NCBI GenBank assembly: GCA_021201665.1
Contig: JAJQEO010000033.1
Span: 1-64,000, forward strand
DNA length: 64,000 bases
Direction of reading: 5' to 3'
Origin: Lachnospiraceae bacterium
GTDB lineage: Bacteria > Bacillota > Clostridia > Lachnospirales > Lachnospiraceae
Below the pieces are notes generated by a model, which saw nothing but the letters and a program-made list of their open reading frames with translations, did no database searches and was not told the origin of the DNA. This document shows positions 7,931 through 16,463 of the stretch, piece by piece. The translations under genes were made by a program, and so were the position numbers. How positions within the stretch are numbered: position 1 is the stretch's first letter; each line of letters starts with the position of its first letter.

Positions 7931-8021
7931 GCGTGCCAGTGGCACGCGTTTAGAATCAACCGTTGATGTCTGCCAGTGGCAGACGTTTATCCCGACGGAT
8001 CATGCCCCTCGCCAGGGGGCA
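7931..8021. repeat. Array of palindromes including repeat family A copies 1 and 2
   Basis: GCGTGCCAGTGGCACGC (7931-7947) and GTCTGCCAGTGGCAGAC (7968-7984) are palindromes spaced 37 bases apart, each followed by GTTTA. A third imperfect palindrome, TGCCCCTCGCCAGGGGGCA (8003-8021), continues the same period. The arms vary while complementarity is kept, which implies selection on structure or a hairpin-targeted mobile repeat. Similar palindromes occur at 17645 and 35630. Confidence 0.75.
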
Positions 8022-8023
8022 AT

Positions 8024-8368
8024 CTACACCGCCAGGGGAAGCGGATAATCCGGGAAGAGTTCAATCTTCCGCACTTCTACTCCTTTCTCATCAATCACGC
8101 CTGTCACTCGCACCCATTCGCCAGGAAGCTCCATCAGAAGCGCAGGGATCAGATAGCAAAAATGCTGGCTTTTCTTTCTTTTCTTCCCGATCCGGATCTG
8201 CCAGCTCTCAAAGGTACATTCCCGGCAAAGCTTTCCGCATCGGGCAAAGAATCGTTTTACCGCATAGCTGATAGTGTCCCTTTGATAGTCGCAGGGAACA
8301 TAGGAAACATAAGAAGCATCAGACGCAACAGAAATTTCACATACCATAGAACCGTTTTTCATCTTCAT
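8024..8368 (-). CDS. Small protein of unknown function
   Basis: 114 residues if translation starts at the ATG at 8368, which has AGGAG at a 9-base spacing. An ATG two codons upstream is only 3 bases from that site. The product has several cysteines (DYQRD region, RCGKLCREC) and a C-terminal segment PGEWVRVTGVID that reads like a small beta-barrel strand pair. It has no signal or membrane helix. It is the first gene after a structured leader with an internal terminator (8525..8651), so its expression may be attenuated. I do not recognise the family. Confidence 0.6.
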   Translation of the reverse strand: MKMKNGSMVCEISVASDASYVSYVPCDYQRDTISYAVKRFFARCGKLCRECTFESWQIRIGKKRKKSQHFCYLIPALLMELPGEWVRVTGVIDEKGVEVRKIELFPDYPLPLAV

Positions 8369-8524
8369 AAACATTTACTCCTATTCTTTTCTGAAATGGA
8401 AACACAGCTGCGCGGTCGGGAGCTGCCCCATGATGTAATCAGCAGCATCATGTCTCTGTTGGGAAACTCTACGCAGTTCCAACCCCGCAATGGATTCGAG
8501 TAATCGAATAAAGTCAGAGGGAAA

Positions 8525-8651
8525 GAAAAAACACCTCATTCCGAATCGAACAGGTGTCTTGCTTACTGCGTTATGACGCACTACGCCTCACGACTCATCC
8601 GAATGATCCAAAAGCGTAGTTGTGTTTTTTAGTAAATGTTTATTTGGTTAC
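8525..8651 (-). ncRNA. Structured leader or small RNA ending in a terminator
   Basis: From the promoter at 8685-8658 the minus-strand transcript meets three successive hairpins: GCGTAG/CTACGC arms (8619-8581), TGCGT-CATA-ACGCA (8580-8567) and ACACCT/AGGTGT (8557-8531), the last followed at once by a run of T. It therefore should stop about 125 bases from the start, some 150 bases before the next gene. It could be an attenuator or riboswitch-like leader for the two unknown genes downstream, or a free-standing sRNA. It matches no class I can name. The terminator could also serve the GNAT gene upstream. Nothing else is seen in the 8369..8703 gap. Confidence 0.45.
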
Positions 8652-8657
8652 GTGGTT

Positions 8658-8685
8658 ATTCTAACATAAATCTACGGAATGTCAA
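8658..8685 (-). promoter_or_regulatory. Promoter of the structured leader
   Basis: Minus strand: perfect TTGACA (8685-8680), 16-base spacer, TAGAAT (8663-8658). Predicted start is near 8651. Confidence 0.6.
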
Positions 8686-8703
8686 CACTCATTTTATAAT
8701 TCA

Positions 8704-9195
8704 TCATAATTTCTTATACATCACATGAATGTCCTCATAATGGCCGTTTTTCATCAGAAATCCTTCCGGTATTATGCCTAACTCCTGAAATCCTAATCTT
8801 TCATATAAATGCCGCGCATGGATATTACTGTCTACGACCGCATTGAACTGCATGATCCTAAAGCCGTTACTCTTTGCCTTTTCCAGACAGTCCTCTACCA
8901 GCTTCTCTCCGACATGAAGTCCGCGCACATCAGATCTTACAGCAAAGCTGGCATTAGCGATGTGTCCGCATCTTCCGACATTGTTGGGATGTAAAATATA
9001 CATTCCCACCACGGCATTCGTCCCGGTATCTACCGCAATACCTGTATAGGTCTGCTCCTTAAAAAAGAGACCTGCTCCGGTTTCATCCAGGCAATGCAGC
9101 TGCGGAAAGGCAATGCCTTCCTCTACCACCTCATTCCAGATGCGCATGGTTTCTACTAAATAAGAGTCTTCATATTTCTTTATAATAACAGACAC
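8704..9195 (-). CDS. GNAT-family N-acetyltransferase
   Basis: 163-residue cytoplasmic protein with the GNAT fold. The acetyl-CoA pyrophosphate loop is seen in VRSDVRGLHVGEKL (a variant of the R/QxxGxG/A motif), followed by the helix LVEDCLEKAKSNGF and the terminal NIHARHLYERLGF strand-helix typical of the family. The start is the GTG at 9195, with AGGAGG six bases upstream. A longer in-frame reading to 9303 crosses GC-rich hairpins and has no ribosome site. The substrate cannot be inferred. It is followed by the terminator at 8557-8525. Confidence 0.85.
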   Translation of the reverse strand: MSVIIKKYEDSYLVETMRIWNEVVEEGIAFPQLHCLDETGAGLFFKEQTYTGIAVDTGTNAVVGMYILHPNNVGRCGHIANASFAVRSDVRGLHVGEKLVEDCLEKAKSNGFRIMQFNAVVDSNIHARHLYERLGFQELGIIPEGFLMKNGHYEDIHVMYKKL

Positions 9196-9352
9196 GGTGG
9201 TTCCTCCTGTTCTGTTTTTTCCAGACGGATAGCCGCCGGGTGACGCCACCTCACTGCGTTCGGCGGATATCCCGCCCGAAGGGCGTGGATGCCCGCGCCC
9301 CACAATCGAAGATTGGGGGCATATCCCGGCGAGGGCAGGACGCGACCATCAT

Positions 9353-10393
9353 TTAAAAAACGCTGCGCGTTTGGATGGCCGCTGTAGATGTTCCGGCCAG
9401 GAGCTCTCCCTCAAAAATCAGGCGGTTCTTCACCTGCTTCCCTTTGATCAGATCAAACAAGAGACGGATGGTCGCTTCTGCCATCTCTCTGCGGGGCTGG
9501 CGGATTGTAGTGATTGACGGTTCATAATAAGAAGCCATGTCCAGCCCGTCAAAGCCGGCCACCGAGCAGTCCTCCGGGATGCGTTTCCCCGCGTCAAAAA
9601 GTGCCTTGCACGCGCCGATCGCCATGCGATCCGAAATTGCGTAAATACAGGTAAACTCTTCTCCTGAATCGAGTAGCTCCTTTGTCAGACGGTAGCCGCT
9701 CTCCATGGAAAAGGTCTCCAGGTCATCCGGCGTCCACCTGATCAGTTTCTCATCGTACACAAGTTCATGCGCCTGCAGAGCCTCCTGATATCCCCGCTGG
9801 CGCAGCATGCCAACGCTGGCATCCGCTTTAATTGAGGTCAGAAGCGCAATCCGCTTATGCCCGCATTCACAGAGGTAGTCCACCATTTTCCGGCTCTCTT
9901 TTTCATTATCAACCGAAACGGAAGGGTATTCATCTCCCATGTCCGCGGCGTCCGCCGTACTTAAGACAAACGGAACGGAAAGCTGATGCAGCTTTTCATC
10001 CGTACGGTTTGTCACGCCGCCCAGAAACACAATGCCTTTCAGCCTTTTTTCTTTCTCTATGCGCAGAGCGACGTCTACCTCGTCTTCGAATTCTTCCACA
10101 TGCTGAAGCACAAAGGTATAATTATTCTCATTCGTCTCCCGCTCCAGAATGCGGATCATATCGCCAAAGAACGGGTTGCTGATGCCCTTGATCAGCACCG
10201 CGATCGTGTTCGACTCCGAACGTTTCAGATTACGGGCGCTGTTGTTCGGCACATAATTGTATTTTCGGATGGTCTCCATGACCTTTCGCCGGGTCTCTTC
10301 ATTGATATCCGGGTGATTATTGATCGCCCTGGATACCGTACTGACGCCTACACCGCAGAGTCTGGCGACCTCCTTTATCGTGATCTGTTCCAT
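9353..10393 (-). CDS. LacI-family regulator, probably of the maltodextrin genes
   Basis: 346 residues: an N-terminal helix-turn-helix with IKEVARLCGVGVSTVSRAIN (3-22) and the hinge NSARNLKRSESNTIAVL, then a periplasmic-binding-protein-like effector domain. The ATG at 10393 is chosen because it begins the canonical HTH and AAGG lies five bases upstream. It is co-oriented with malQ 160 bases upstream and with the permease and binding-protein genes beyond, so a MalR-like role sensing maltodextrin is likely (inference). A CG-centred palindrome GGTAACGTTTCC upstream of the binding-protein gene fits a LacI-type operator. Confidence 0.85.
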   Translation of the reverse strand: MEQITIKEVARLCGVGVSTVSRAINNHPDINEETRRKVMETIRKYNYVPNNSARNLKRSESNTIAVLIKGISNPFFGDMIRILERETNENNYTFVLQHVEEFEDEVDVALRIEKEKRLKGIVFLGGVTNRTDEKLHQLSVPFVLSTADAADMGDEYPSVSVDNEKESRKMVDYLCECGHKRIALLTSIKADASVGMLRQRGYQEALQAHELVYDEKLIRWTPDDLETFSMESGYRLTKELLDSGEEFTCIYAISDRMAIGACKALFDAGKRIPEDCSVAGFDGLDMASYYEPSITTIRQPRREMAEATIRLLFDLIKGKQVKNRLIFEGELLAGTSTAAIQTRSVF

Positions 10394-10553
10394 GAATACC
10401 TTGATCCTTTTCAAGCTGTCTGCTACATTCTTTTTTCATAATTTTCAATTGCGCGGCTTACATTTTACCATCAATACCTTCTTTGGGCAATCTTTTTTTA
10501 TCAAATGCAGCGTAAGCTGCGGCCTAAGCCCCCTTTCTATAGATATGGGGGTA

Positions 10554-12218
10554 TCAAATACGTCCGTACGTCCCGCACGCACATCGGATTTTATCTGCCA
10601 ACTCCTCCGAAAATTCTCCCGGAAGCAGACGCCACGTCCAGTTTTTCCCGAGTGTAGCCGGATGGTTCATCCGCGCTTCCGCGCCAAGGCACAGATAGTC
10701 CTGCATCGGAATGATCGCGGTATCCGCAACGCTTGCAAGCGTCATGCGGATGAACGCCCATACCGTCTCACGCCGGTCTTCATCCTTCAGAGAAAGGTAT
10801 CTGGCGGCAAGTTCACGATCCTCATCTGTCAGCTCATCGTACCATGCCGCCAGCGTCTGGTTGTCATGCGTTCCGGTATACACCACACAATTCTGCGTAT
10901 AAGTATAGGGCATATAATCGCCCGCCTCACGGGAATCAAACGCAAACTCCACCACCTTCATCCCCGGGTAGCCGCTTTCTTCCACCAGACGTTTGACGCT
11001 CTCCGTCACATAGCCGAGGTCCTCCGCAATAATCTTCAGCTCTCCTGATCTGGTTTCTTTTTCATTAGTGCAATCTTTCGCAAAGCTCCGTGCAATTTCA
11101 GGCACAGCTCCTGATGCTGTTCCGACCTCAGCTCGCCCTTCTGTTTTCCATGTGTTTTCCACTTTCACATTTTCGGCTTTCGTGTTTTCCGCTTCCGTCT
11201 TCTCCTCTGCCGACACATTCTTTTGCCTGAAATACTCCTGTATCGCGTGAAACAGCTTCATCCCCGGCCCTCTCTGCCAGCTCCCTCCGGCAGCCGTTTT
11301 ATCCCCATAAGGGATGGCAAAGTATTCATCAAATCCCCGGAAATGATCAATCCGTACCACATCATAGAGAGAAAAGCAGTGCTCCAGGCGCCCGATCCAC
11401 CAGGAAAAACCCGTTTTCTCATGATAATCCCAGTCATAAAGCGGATTGCCCCACAGCTGCCCATCTGCGGAAAACGCGTCCGGCGGACAGCCCGCGACCC
11501 GCACCGGCCGGCGCTCGCTGTTAAACTGAAAAAGCTCCGGGTTCGCCCAGCTGTCTGAACTGTCAAACGAGACATAAACAGGAATATCTCCGATAATCCG
11601 GATGCCCCGCTCATTCGCGTATTTTTTTACCGCGCTCCACTGCTTTGCAAATTCATACTGCAGAAAACTGTAATAGAGAATTTCCTGCCGACAGCTCTCG
11701 CAGTACTGCTCCATTGCCTCCGGCTGCCGCATGCGGATATCCTCATCCCACTCATCCCAGCTTTTGCCGCCAAAGTGGTTCTTCACAGCCATAAACAGGC
11801 TGTAATCCGCAAGCCATTCCTTCTGATCCTCGCAGAATTGCCGGAATTCCGCATCCTGCCCGACCTTTGCCCGCAAAAAAGCTTTTTTTAAGACCGCAAA
11901 CCTGGTCTGATACAGCTTTGCGTAATCAACGCTCCGGCTTGATGTTCCGAAATCCAGAGTCTCATATTCCTCTTTTTCAAGCAGCTCTTCCCGCGAGAGC
12001 GTATCCAGGTCAATAAAATATGGGTTACCCGCAAACGCGGAAAACGACTGATAGGGGGAGTCCCCATAGCCGGTCGGTCCCAGCGGCAGGATCTGCCAGT
12101 ACCTCTGTCCCGCCTGCGCAAGGCAGTCTATAAATTCATACGCTTCTTTAGAAAAGCAGCCAATTCCATACGGAGACGGGAGGCTCGACACAGGAAGTAA
12201 AATGCCACAGGTTCTCAT
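10554..12218 (-). CDS. malQ: 4-alpha-glucanotransferase (amylomaltase)
   Basis: GH77 enzyme transferring alpha-1,4-glucan segments between maltodextrins in the cytoplasm. The N-terminus LLPVSSLPSPYGIGCF and the loop PTGYGDSPYQS are diagnostic. Catalytic residues are visible: nucleophile Asp291 in RIDHFRG, acid/base Glu399 in IIAEDLGY, and the third Asp in TGTHDNQT. The protein is 554 residues, longer than the usual 500 or so, because of a low-complexity insertion at about 331-392, rich in Glu, Lys, Ala and Asn, between the nucleophile and acid/base regions. Located between the LacI gene and the transporter genes. Confidence 0.94.
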   Translation of the reverse strand: MRTCGILLPVSSLPSPYGIGCFSKEAYEFIDCLAQAGQRYWQILPLGPTGYGDSPYQSFSAFAGNPYFIDLDTLSREELLEKEEYETLDFGTSSRSVDYAKLYQTRFAVLKKAFLRAKVGQDAEFRQFCEDQKEWLADYSLFMAVKNHFGGKSWDEWDEDIRMRQPEAMEQYCESCRQEILYYSFLQYEFAKQWSAVKKYANERGIRIIGDIPVYVSFDSSDSWANPELFQFNSERRPVRVAGCPPDAFSADGQLWGNPLYDWDYHEKTGFSWWIGRLEHCFSLYDVVRIDHFRGFDEYFAIPYGDKTAAGGSWQRGPGMKLFHAIQEYFRQKNVSAEEKTEAENTKAENVKVENTWKTEGRAEVGTASGAVPEIARSFAKDCTNEKETRSGELKIIAEDLGYVTESVKRLVEESGYPGMKVVEFAFDSREAGDYMPYTYTQNCVVYTGTHDNQTLAAWYDELTDEDRELAARYLSLKDEDRRETVWAFIRMTLASVADTAIIPMQDYLCLGAEARMNHPATLGKNWTWRLLPGEFSEELADKIRCACGTYGRI

Positions 12219-12426
12219 CTCTCTTCTCCCTTCTTTTGATCGTCTTTCGCAGCTAAGCCCTTATGTGTAATCCGAAGCTGCGAAACTGCAAATATTGTCA
12301 CAAATTATTCTTATGAATCTGCAACGCAGGCAATGTCCCGATTTTCTTTGAAAGCCGGAGGCGCTGCCGCCGCATCGCCTGACGGCGGATTCTGCATGCG
12401 CTGATCCTCCGGTCAGACACCGTCTT

Positions 12427-12447
12427 CTGCCCATTTTGTATGGGCAG
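12427..12447 (-). terminator. Hairpin just past the permease operon
   Basis: CTGCCCAT and ATGGGCAG form a perfect 8-bp stem with a 5-base loop 10 bases after the MalG-type stop codon. There is no T-run, so it may act as an RNA-stabilising 3' hairpin rather than a strong terminator. Confidence 0.4.
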
Positions 12448-12456
12448 ATTTCTGCG

Positions 12457-13374
12457 TCACCCTTTCACCGCGCCCGCGACCACACCTTCAATAATGTATT
12501 TCTGGCAGGCCATGTAGAACACAACTATCGGAATGATTGCCATCACCAGCACTGCCATCATCGCGCCCCAGTCCAGCTGTCCGTGGCTCTGCTTTAAGTA
12601 CTGCACCGCAATCGGGATCGTGCGGTACTTGTTGACGTTCAAAACCAGGCTCGGCAGCAGGTAATCGTTCCACACCCACATTGCCTCCAGAATGGCTATC
12701 GTCACGGTTGTCGGCTTTAGGATCGGAAAAATCACGCGGAAGAAGGTCTGCAGCGGATTACAGCCGTCAATGACCGCCGCCTCCTCGATCTCCAGCGAAA
12801 TGCTTCGGATAAACCCACTGAACATAAAAACCGCCAGACCGGCTCCAAAGCCCAGGTAAATGACGATAATTCCCCACGGCGTAGCCAGGTGAAGGATATT
12901 CGCAAATTTGGAGAGTGTAAACATCACCATCTGGAACGGCACCACCATGGAAAACAGACAGAGCGTATAGATGAGCTTTGACAGCTTCGTATGTACGCGC
13001 GTCAGATACCATGCGGTCATCGAGCAGAACAGAATAATGGCCAGCACGGATCCCACTGTGATGAACAGAGATATCCCGAAGCAGTTGAAGAAATCGGTAT
13101 CCTCCAACGCATTTTTATAGTTCAGAAGGCCAACCATGACCTTCTCGATACCGGCCCGCCATTTCTCAAAGCCATCCTCGAAAAGGGATTTTGAGCTGAT
13201 GCCGAACGGATATTTGAAAATATACGCTTTCCGCTTAAAGGAGTTCAGAAGCACAACAAAGATCGGCGTGATCCACGCGATACTTAAAACCGTAAAGGCT
13301 GCGGTAAGAATGCCGCCATGTTTTGCTTTTCTGGCCGCGCTCACCTGTTCCATCTGTTTTTTTGCCTTTGCCAT
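12457..13374 (-). CDS. Sugar ABC transporter permease, MalG type
   Basis: 305-residue inner permease of a CUT1 sugar importer. It has about six transmembrane helices, with the first at residues 20-42. The EAA loop that docks on the ATPase reads EEAAVIDGCNPLQTFFRVIFP. The first base of its ATG is shared with the stop of the upstream permease (TAATG), implying coupled translation. Partners are the second permease and the binding protein. No ATPase gene is in this operon. Confidence 0.92.
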   Translation of the reverse strand: MAKAKKQMEQVSAARKAKHGGILTAAFTVLSIAWITPIFVVLLNSFKRKAYIFKYPFGISSKSLFEDGFEKWRAGIEKVMVGLLNYKNALEDTDFFNCFGISLFITVGSVLAIILFCSMTAWYLTRVHTKLSKLIYTLCLFSMVVPFQMVMFTLSKFANILHLATPWGIIVIYLGFGAGLAVFMFSGFIRSISLEIEEAAVIDGCNPLQTFFRVIFPILKPTTVTIAILEAMWVWNDYLLPSLVLNVNKYRTIPIAVQYLKQSHGQLDWGAMMAVLVMAIIPIVVFYMACQKYIIEGVVAGAVKG

Positions 13375-14231
13375 TATGCCTGCACCTCCCTACTTGTCGT
13401 CAGCTTATTCTGGAGCAAAGCGATGACTGCTACCATAATCGTGAAGAGTACCGCCTTCGCCTGCCCGACGCCCTGCCATCCGGTCGTGCCGTACATCGTA
13501 TTGTAGATATTCAGTGCCAGCAGCTCGGACAGCTTGCCCGGGTTGCCGCTGGTCAGTGCCAGGTTCTGGTCAAACAGCTTAAATCCGTTCGTCAGGGTGA
13601 GGAAGGTACACGTGCTGATAGTCGGCATTAGCATCGGGATAATGACATAGCGCAGTCTCTGCCATCCGCTCGCGCCGTCGATCTTCGCCGCCTCGATCAG
13701 TTCCCCCGGTACATTCTGCAGGCCGGCGATATAGATAACCATCATATAACCGATCTGTTGCCAGCAGACGACGATAATCAGTCCCCAGAACGCGTACCAC
13801 TGCGTGGAAACGATCGTCTTGGAAAAATTCTGCAGCACCGCGTTGAAGATCATCAGCCAGATGTAGCTTAAGACGATGCCGCCGATCAGGTTCGGCATAA
13901 AGAACACCGTGCGGAAAATCGTTGTTCCCCTGATCCCTTTTGTCAGAGCCATCGCAATCGCAAAAGCCACCACATTGATAATAGCCATGGATGCCAGCGT
14001 AAAAAGCGCAGTATACCAGATAGAGTGGAGAAACGTGGTATCCAGCACCCCGTTGACATAAAAGATTCTCGTATAATTCTTCAGTCCAACCCAGGTCCAG
14101 TCTGTCACTGTCGTAAATTTGCAGAACGACAGGAAAACGCCGTATACGAACGGTACGATAAACCCGATCGTAAACGCGATCAGAGTCGGAAGCACAAAAA
14201 TCGGAAAATATTTTCTGATGGATTTTTCCAT
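13374..14231 (-). CDS. Sugar ABC transporter permease, MalF type
   Basis: 285-residue permease with six predicted transmembrane helices. Its EAA motif reads EAAKIDGASGWQRLRYVIIPM. The N-terminal helix starts directly after MEKSIRKYF, without the extra helices of the E. coli MalF. It forms a heterodimer channel with the gene downstream and receives sugar from the binding protein encoded upstream. The 466-base gap to the binding-protein gene suggests differential expression within the locus. Confidence 0.92.
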   Translation of the reverse strand: MEKSIRKYFPIFVLPTLIAFTIGFIVPFVYGVFLSFCKFTTVTDWTWVGLKNYTRIFYVNGVLDTTFLHSIWYTALFTLASMAIINVVAFAIAMALTKGIRGTTIFRTVFFMPNLIGGIVLSYIWLMIFNAVLQNFSKTIVSTQWYAFWGLIIVVCWQQIGYMMVIYIAGLQNVPGELIEAAKIDGASGWQRLRYVIIPMLMPTISTCTFLTLTNGFKLFDQNLALTSGNPGKLSELLALNIYNTMYGTTGWQGVGQAKAVLFTIMVAVIALLQNKLTTSREVQA

Positions 14232-14697
14232 AACAAGCCCCGCTTTCTTTTCAGCCTCGCCCGCTGACGCGGGACGTCCCTGTATACCTTTTCCTTCTTG
14301 GTCATCTCATGTCTGCATACCCCGCCTCTGCCTCTGTGCGAAAGCCCATCCGCCATGCAGTCCATTGACGATGCTGTTTCAATCCGGCAGGGTGATTTCC
14401 CCTGCCCGCCGTATAGGGCGCGGCCGTGCCGCTTTAGCGGCGTACTTCTTTTCGCGCCCTGCGCATTAAGAAAGGGGCGGGTGAACGCTTCACCCACCCC
14501 CAGTGATCAGTCATTTATTGTCACAGCTTCTCCCAGTATCTAAATTGTCAGGCGCACTAACTGCTAACTGTTCAGTACCTTCAAAAATACAGGGAAAAGT
14601 CCATTTAAAACCGCTGCGCAATGGGACTTTCCACTGCACAATTCATGTTTTCGCACGACCTTCGCAGCAAGTACAAAAACCTGTTCTGAGTAAGCAT
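14232..14697 (-). other. Gap between permease and binding-protein genes, with hairpins
   Basis: No gene is supported here. Two inverted repeats are visible: GGGTGAA/TTCACCC near 14478-14496, and bulged arms related to AAAGTCC/GGACTTT at about 14592-14632, just past the binding-protein stop. The second is placed where a partial terminator would separate abundant binding-protein mRNA from permease mRNA, as is common in such operons (inference). Confidence 0.4.
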
Positions 14698-16065
14698 TTA
14701 CTCCTCATTTGCCAGTGTCCACTGGTTTGCCCAGCCGTCAACAAATGCGGATACGACTGCATCCCAGTCGCCGCTGCCGTCCGAGTAAGCGGTCAGAGCA
14801 GATACCACATCAGCTCTCCAGTCGTCTACGTTCGGAGTCGCGTTGAAGCTCCATGCTACAGAGGTCTTGCCCTGCTCCGCATAGGTATTTACCATCTGCG
14901 CAAAGCCGTTGCTGGACTCATACTCATCCGTAAAGGTATCAAACGGAGTCGTCAGACCCATCGCATTTGTCAGAGAATCGCGGCCTTCATCAGAAGTGAT
15001 CACCCACTCAAGGAAATCAAGCGTTGCCGCAATGTCTTCCTCGGAAGCCTGGCTGTTGACTGCCCAATAGTTCTCGGTACCAACCGCAAGACCTTCATTC
15101 TCATCATCTACACCAAAGTAAATCGGCATCATGCTGATATCGTCAGCCGTTACCAGATAGCCGTTCTCCTCGTTGGTCAGTGCGGAATACTCCCAGTCAC
15201 CGTTCTGATAGAAGACGGCCTCGCCCATACCAAACTCGGTCTCCGCGTTCAGCGCGCCGGATGCCAGAGTCGCTGCGTCTGCGTCAGAGTAGGTGATATA
15301 CATATCCCATACTTCCTTGAAGTTGTCCAGATACGTCCCGTCGATCTCTGCCTCGCCGCTGATCAGATCCACGCCGTCATCCAGAAACTCATAATACAGA
15401 GGAAGACCCGCAAGATGTCCGGAGAATCTCCAGGAGGAACCGGAATCAAGACCTGCGGAAGCGAAAGCGCCGGCTACCTCAAAGTCTGTCCCCGCATCCG
15501 CGAGTGCCTCATTCAGCTCGTCCAGACGGTCTGTGATGTCTGCCGCTACCGCTTCCAGCGTCTCAAGGCTGTCAATTGCGTCAGAGGACTCGATCACCGC
15601 GCCGTCCAGGCCGCAGTACACGTCAAGGATCGTCTTGTTGTAAATGATACCGTAGCACTCGTAGCAATTCGCGATACCCGCTACCTTGTCATTGTACTCG
15701 ATGACCAGAGAGCTGTCCGTCAGATGCTCGTAAAGTGCGCTGTCAGACAGGTCATAGGTGTAATTATCCCAGGTCTGTGCGTCTGCAGTATTGCCGATCG
15801 TAAAGATCGTCGGAGCCTCTGACTTTGCCATCTCTGCCTGGAGCGTTGTGTCATACTGGCCGTCAGCCGCCGTAAGAACCGTCACTTCCACGCCGGTCTG
15901 CTCCGTGTAAATCTCCGCCAGCTCCTGCCAGGCCTCATCCGTCTCCGGCTTGAAATTCAGCATATATACGCTGCCGGTCTCCTCCGCCTGTGCCGGAACT
16001 ACCGCAAGACTCGCTACCATCGCCGCGGTCATCGTCGCCGCAAGATACTTCTTCATGTTCTTCAT
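14698..16065 (-). CDS. Extracellular sugar-binding protein without a lipobox
   Basis: 455-residue family-1 solute-binding protein for the neighbouring permeases, presumably binding maltodextrin. The N-terminus is a signal peptide ending near VVPAQA-EE. No cysteine occurs in it, so it lacks the lipobox normally used to anchor binding proteins in Gram-positive cells. The mature protein is acidic and shows the usual alternation of a GIIYNK segment and Trp-rich sugar-contact regions. The ATG is preceded by GGAAGG. The first gene of the transporter locus, it has palindromic operator candidates upstream. Confidence 0.9.
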   Translation of the reverse strand: MKNMKKYLAATMTAAMVASLAVVPAQAEETGSVYMLNFKPETDEAWQELAEIYTEQTGVEVTVLTAADGQYDTTLQAEMAKSEAPTIFTIGNTADAQTWDNYTYDLSDSALYEHLTDSSLVIEYNDKVAGIANCYECYGIIYNKTILDVYCGLDGAVIESSDAIDSLETLEAVAADITDRLDELNEALADAGTDFEVAGAFASAGLDSGSSWRFSGHLAGLPLYYEFLDDGVDLISGEAEIDGTYLDNFKEVWDMYITYSDADAATLASGALNAETEFGMGEAVFYQNGDWEYSALTNEENGYLVTADDISMMPIYFGVDDENEGLAVGTENYWAVNSQASEEDIAATLDFLEWVITSDEGRDSLTNAMGLTTPFDTFTDEYESSNGFAQMVNTYAEQGKTSVAWSFNATPNVDDWRADVVSALTAYSDGSGDWDAVVSAFVDGWANQWTLANEE

Positions 16066-16107
16066 TCCTTAACCCTTCCTTTCAAAAAAATGAACTACAC
16101 TGCTGCC

Positions 16108-16124
16108 ATGGAAACATTTTCCAT
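16108..16124. promoter_or_regulatory. Palindrome upstream of the binding-protein gene
   Basis: ATGGAAA-CAT-TTTCCAT, a perfect 7-bp inverted repeat with a 3-base spacer, 43 bases upstream of the start codon. It resembles a catabolite or LacI-family operator but lacks a central CG. Confidence 0.4.
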
Positions 16125-16202
16125 TTTGATCGGAATCGTCTGCGAGTACACTAGCATTCGCATCTGCACAGCAACCGCTCCCGTTTACGGAAATCCATGC
16201 TT

Positions 16203-16238
16203 CCAGAAATCCAGAAATCCAGAAATCCAGAAATCCAG
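16203..16238. repeat. 8-bp microsatellite (CCAGAAAT) in the promoter region
   Basis: Four perfect copies of CCAGAAAT plus a partial one lie between the two operator-like palindromes upstream of the sugar-binding-protein gene. A change in copy number would alter spacing by 8 bases. The 16066..16463 gap contains no gene. Confidence 0.85.
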
Positions 16239-16268
16239 GTTTCCGGAAACCTTGCCGGAACCGATGTC

Positions 16269-16280
16269 GGTAACGTTTCC
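16269..16280. promoter_or_regulatory. LacI-type operator candidate
   Basis: GGTAACGTTTCC is a CG-centred imperfect palindrome like the operators of LacI/CcpA regulators, about 205 bases upstream of the binding-protein start. The LacI gene at the end of the locus is the natural candidate to bind it. Confidence 0.5.
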
Positions 16281-16463
16281 AATTGATGAATTCAATCTAT
16301 CACAAAAAAGAAAAACGCGCAAGCTTTTTTGCGCATCTTCCATCATTTTCGTCTATTTCACAAAATTTTGCTGCTCATTTTTGTGCAATTTTTCTAAATT
16401 CTCATATCCTGCTTTTCCAAACTATGAGAGCCGGACAAAACAGGATTCTTCAGTCGATCTTTT

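Noticed and set aside
8381-8581. 66-codon minus-strand open frame upstream of the small unknown gene
   Set aside because: It begins inside the hairpins and terminator of the structured leader and has no ribosome site.
14503-15822. 439-codon plus-strand open frame opposite the sugar-binding-protein gene
   Set aside because: It is the antisense shadow of a well-supported gene, with no ribosome site and a His/Arg/Leu-rich composition unlike any family.
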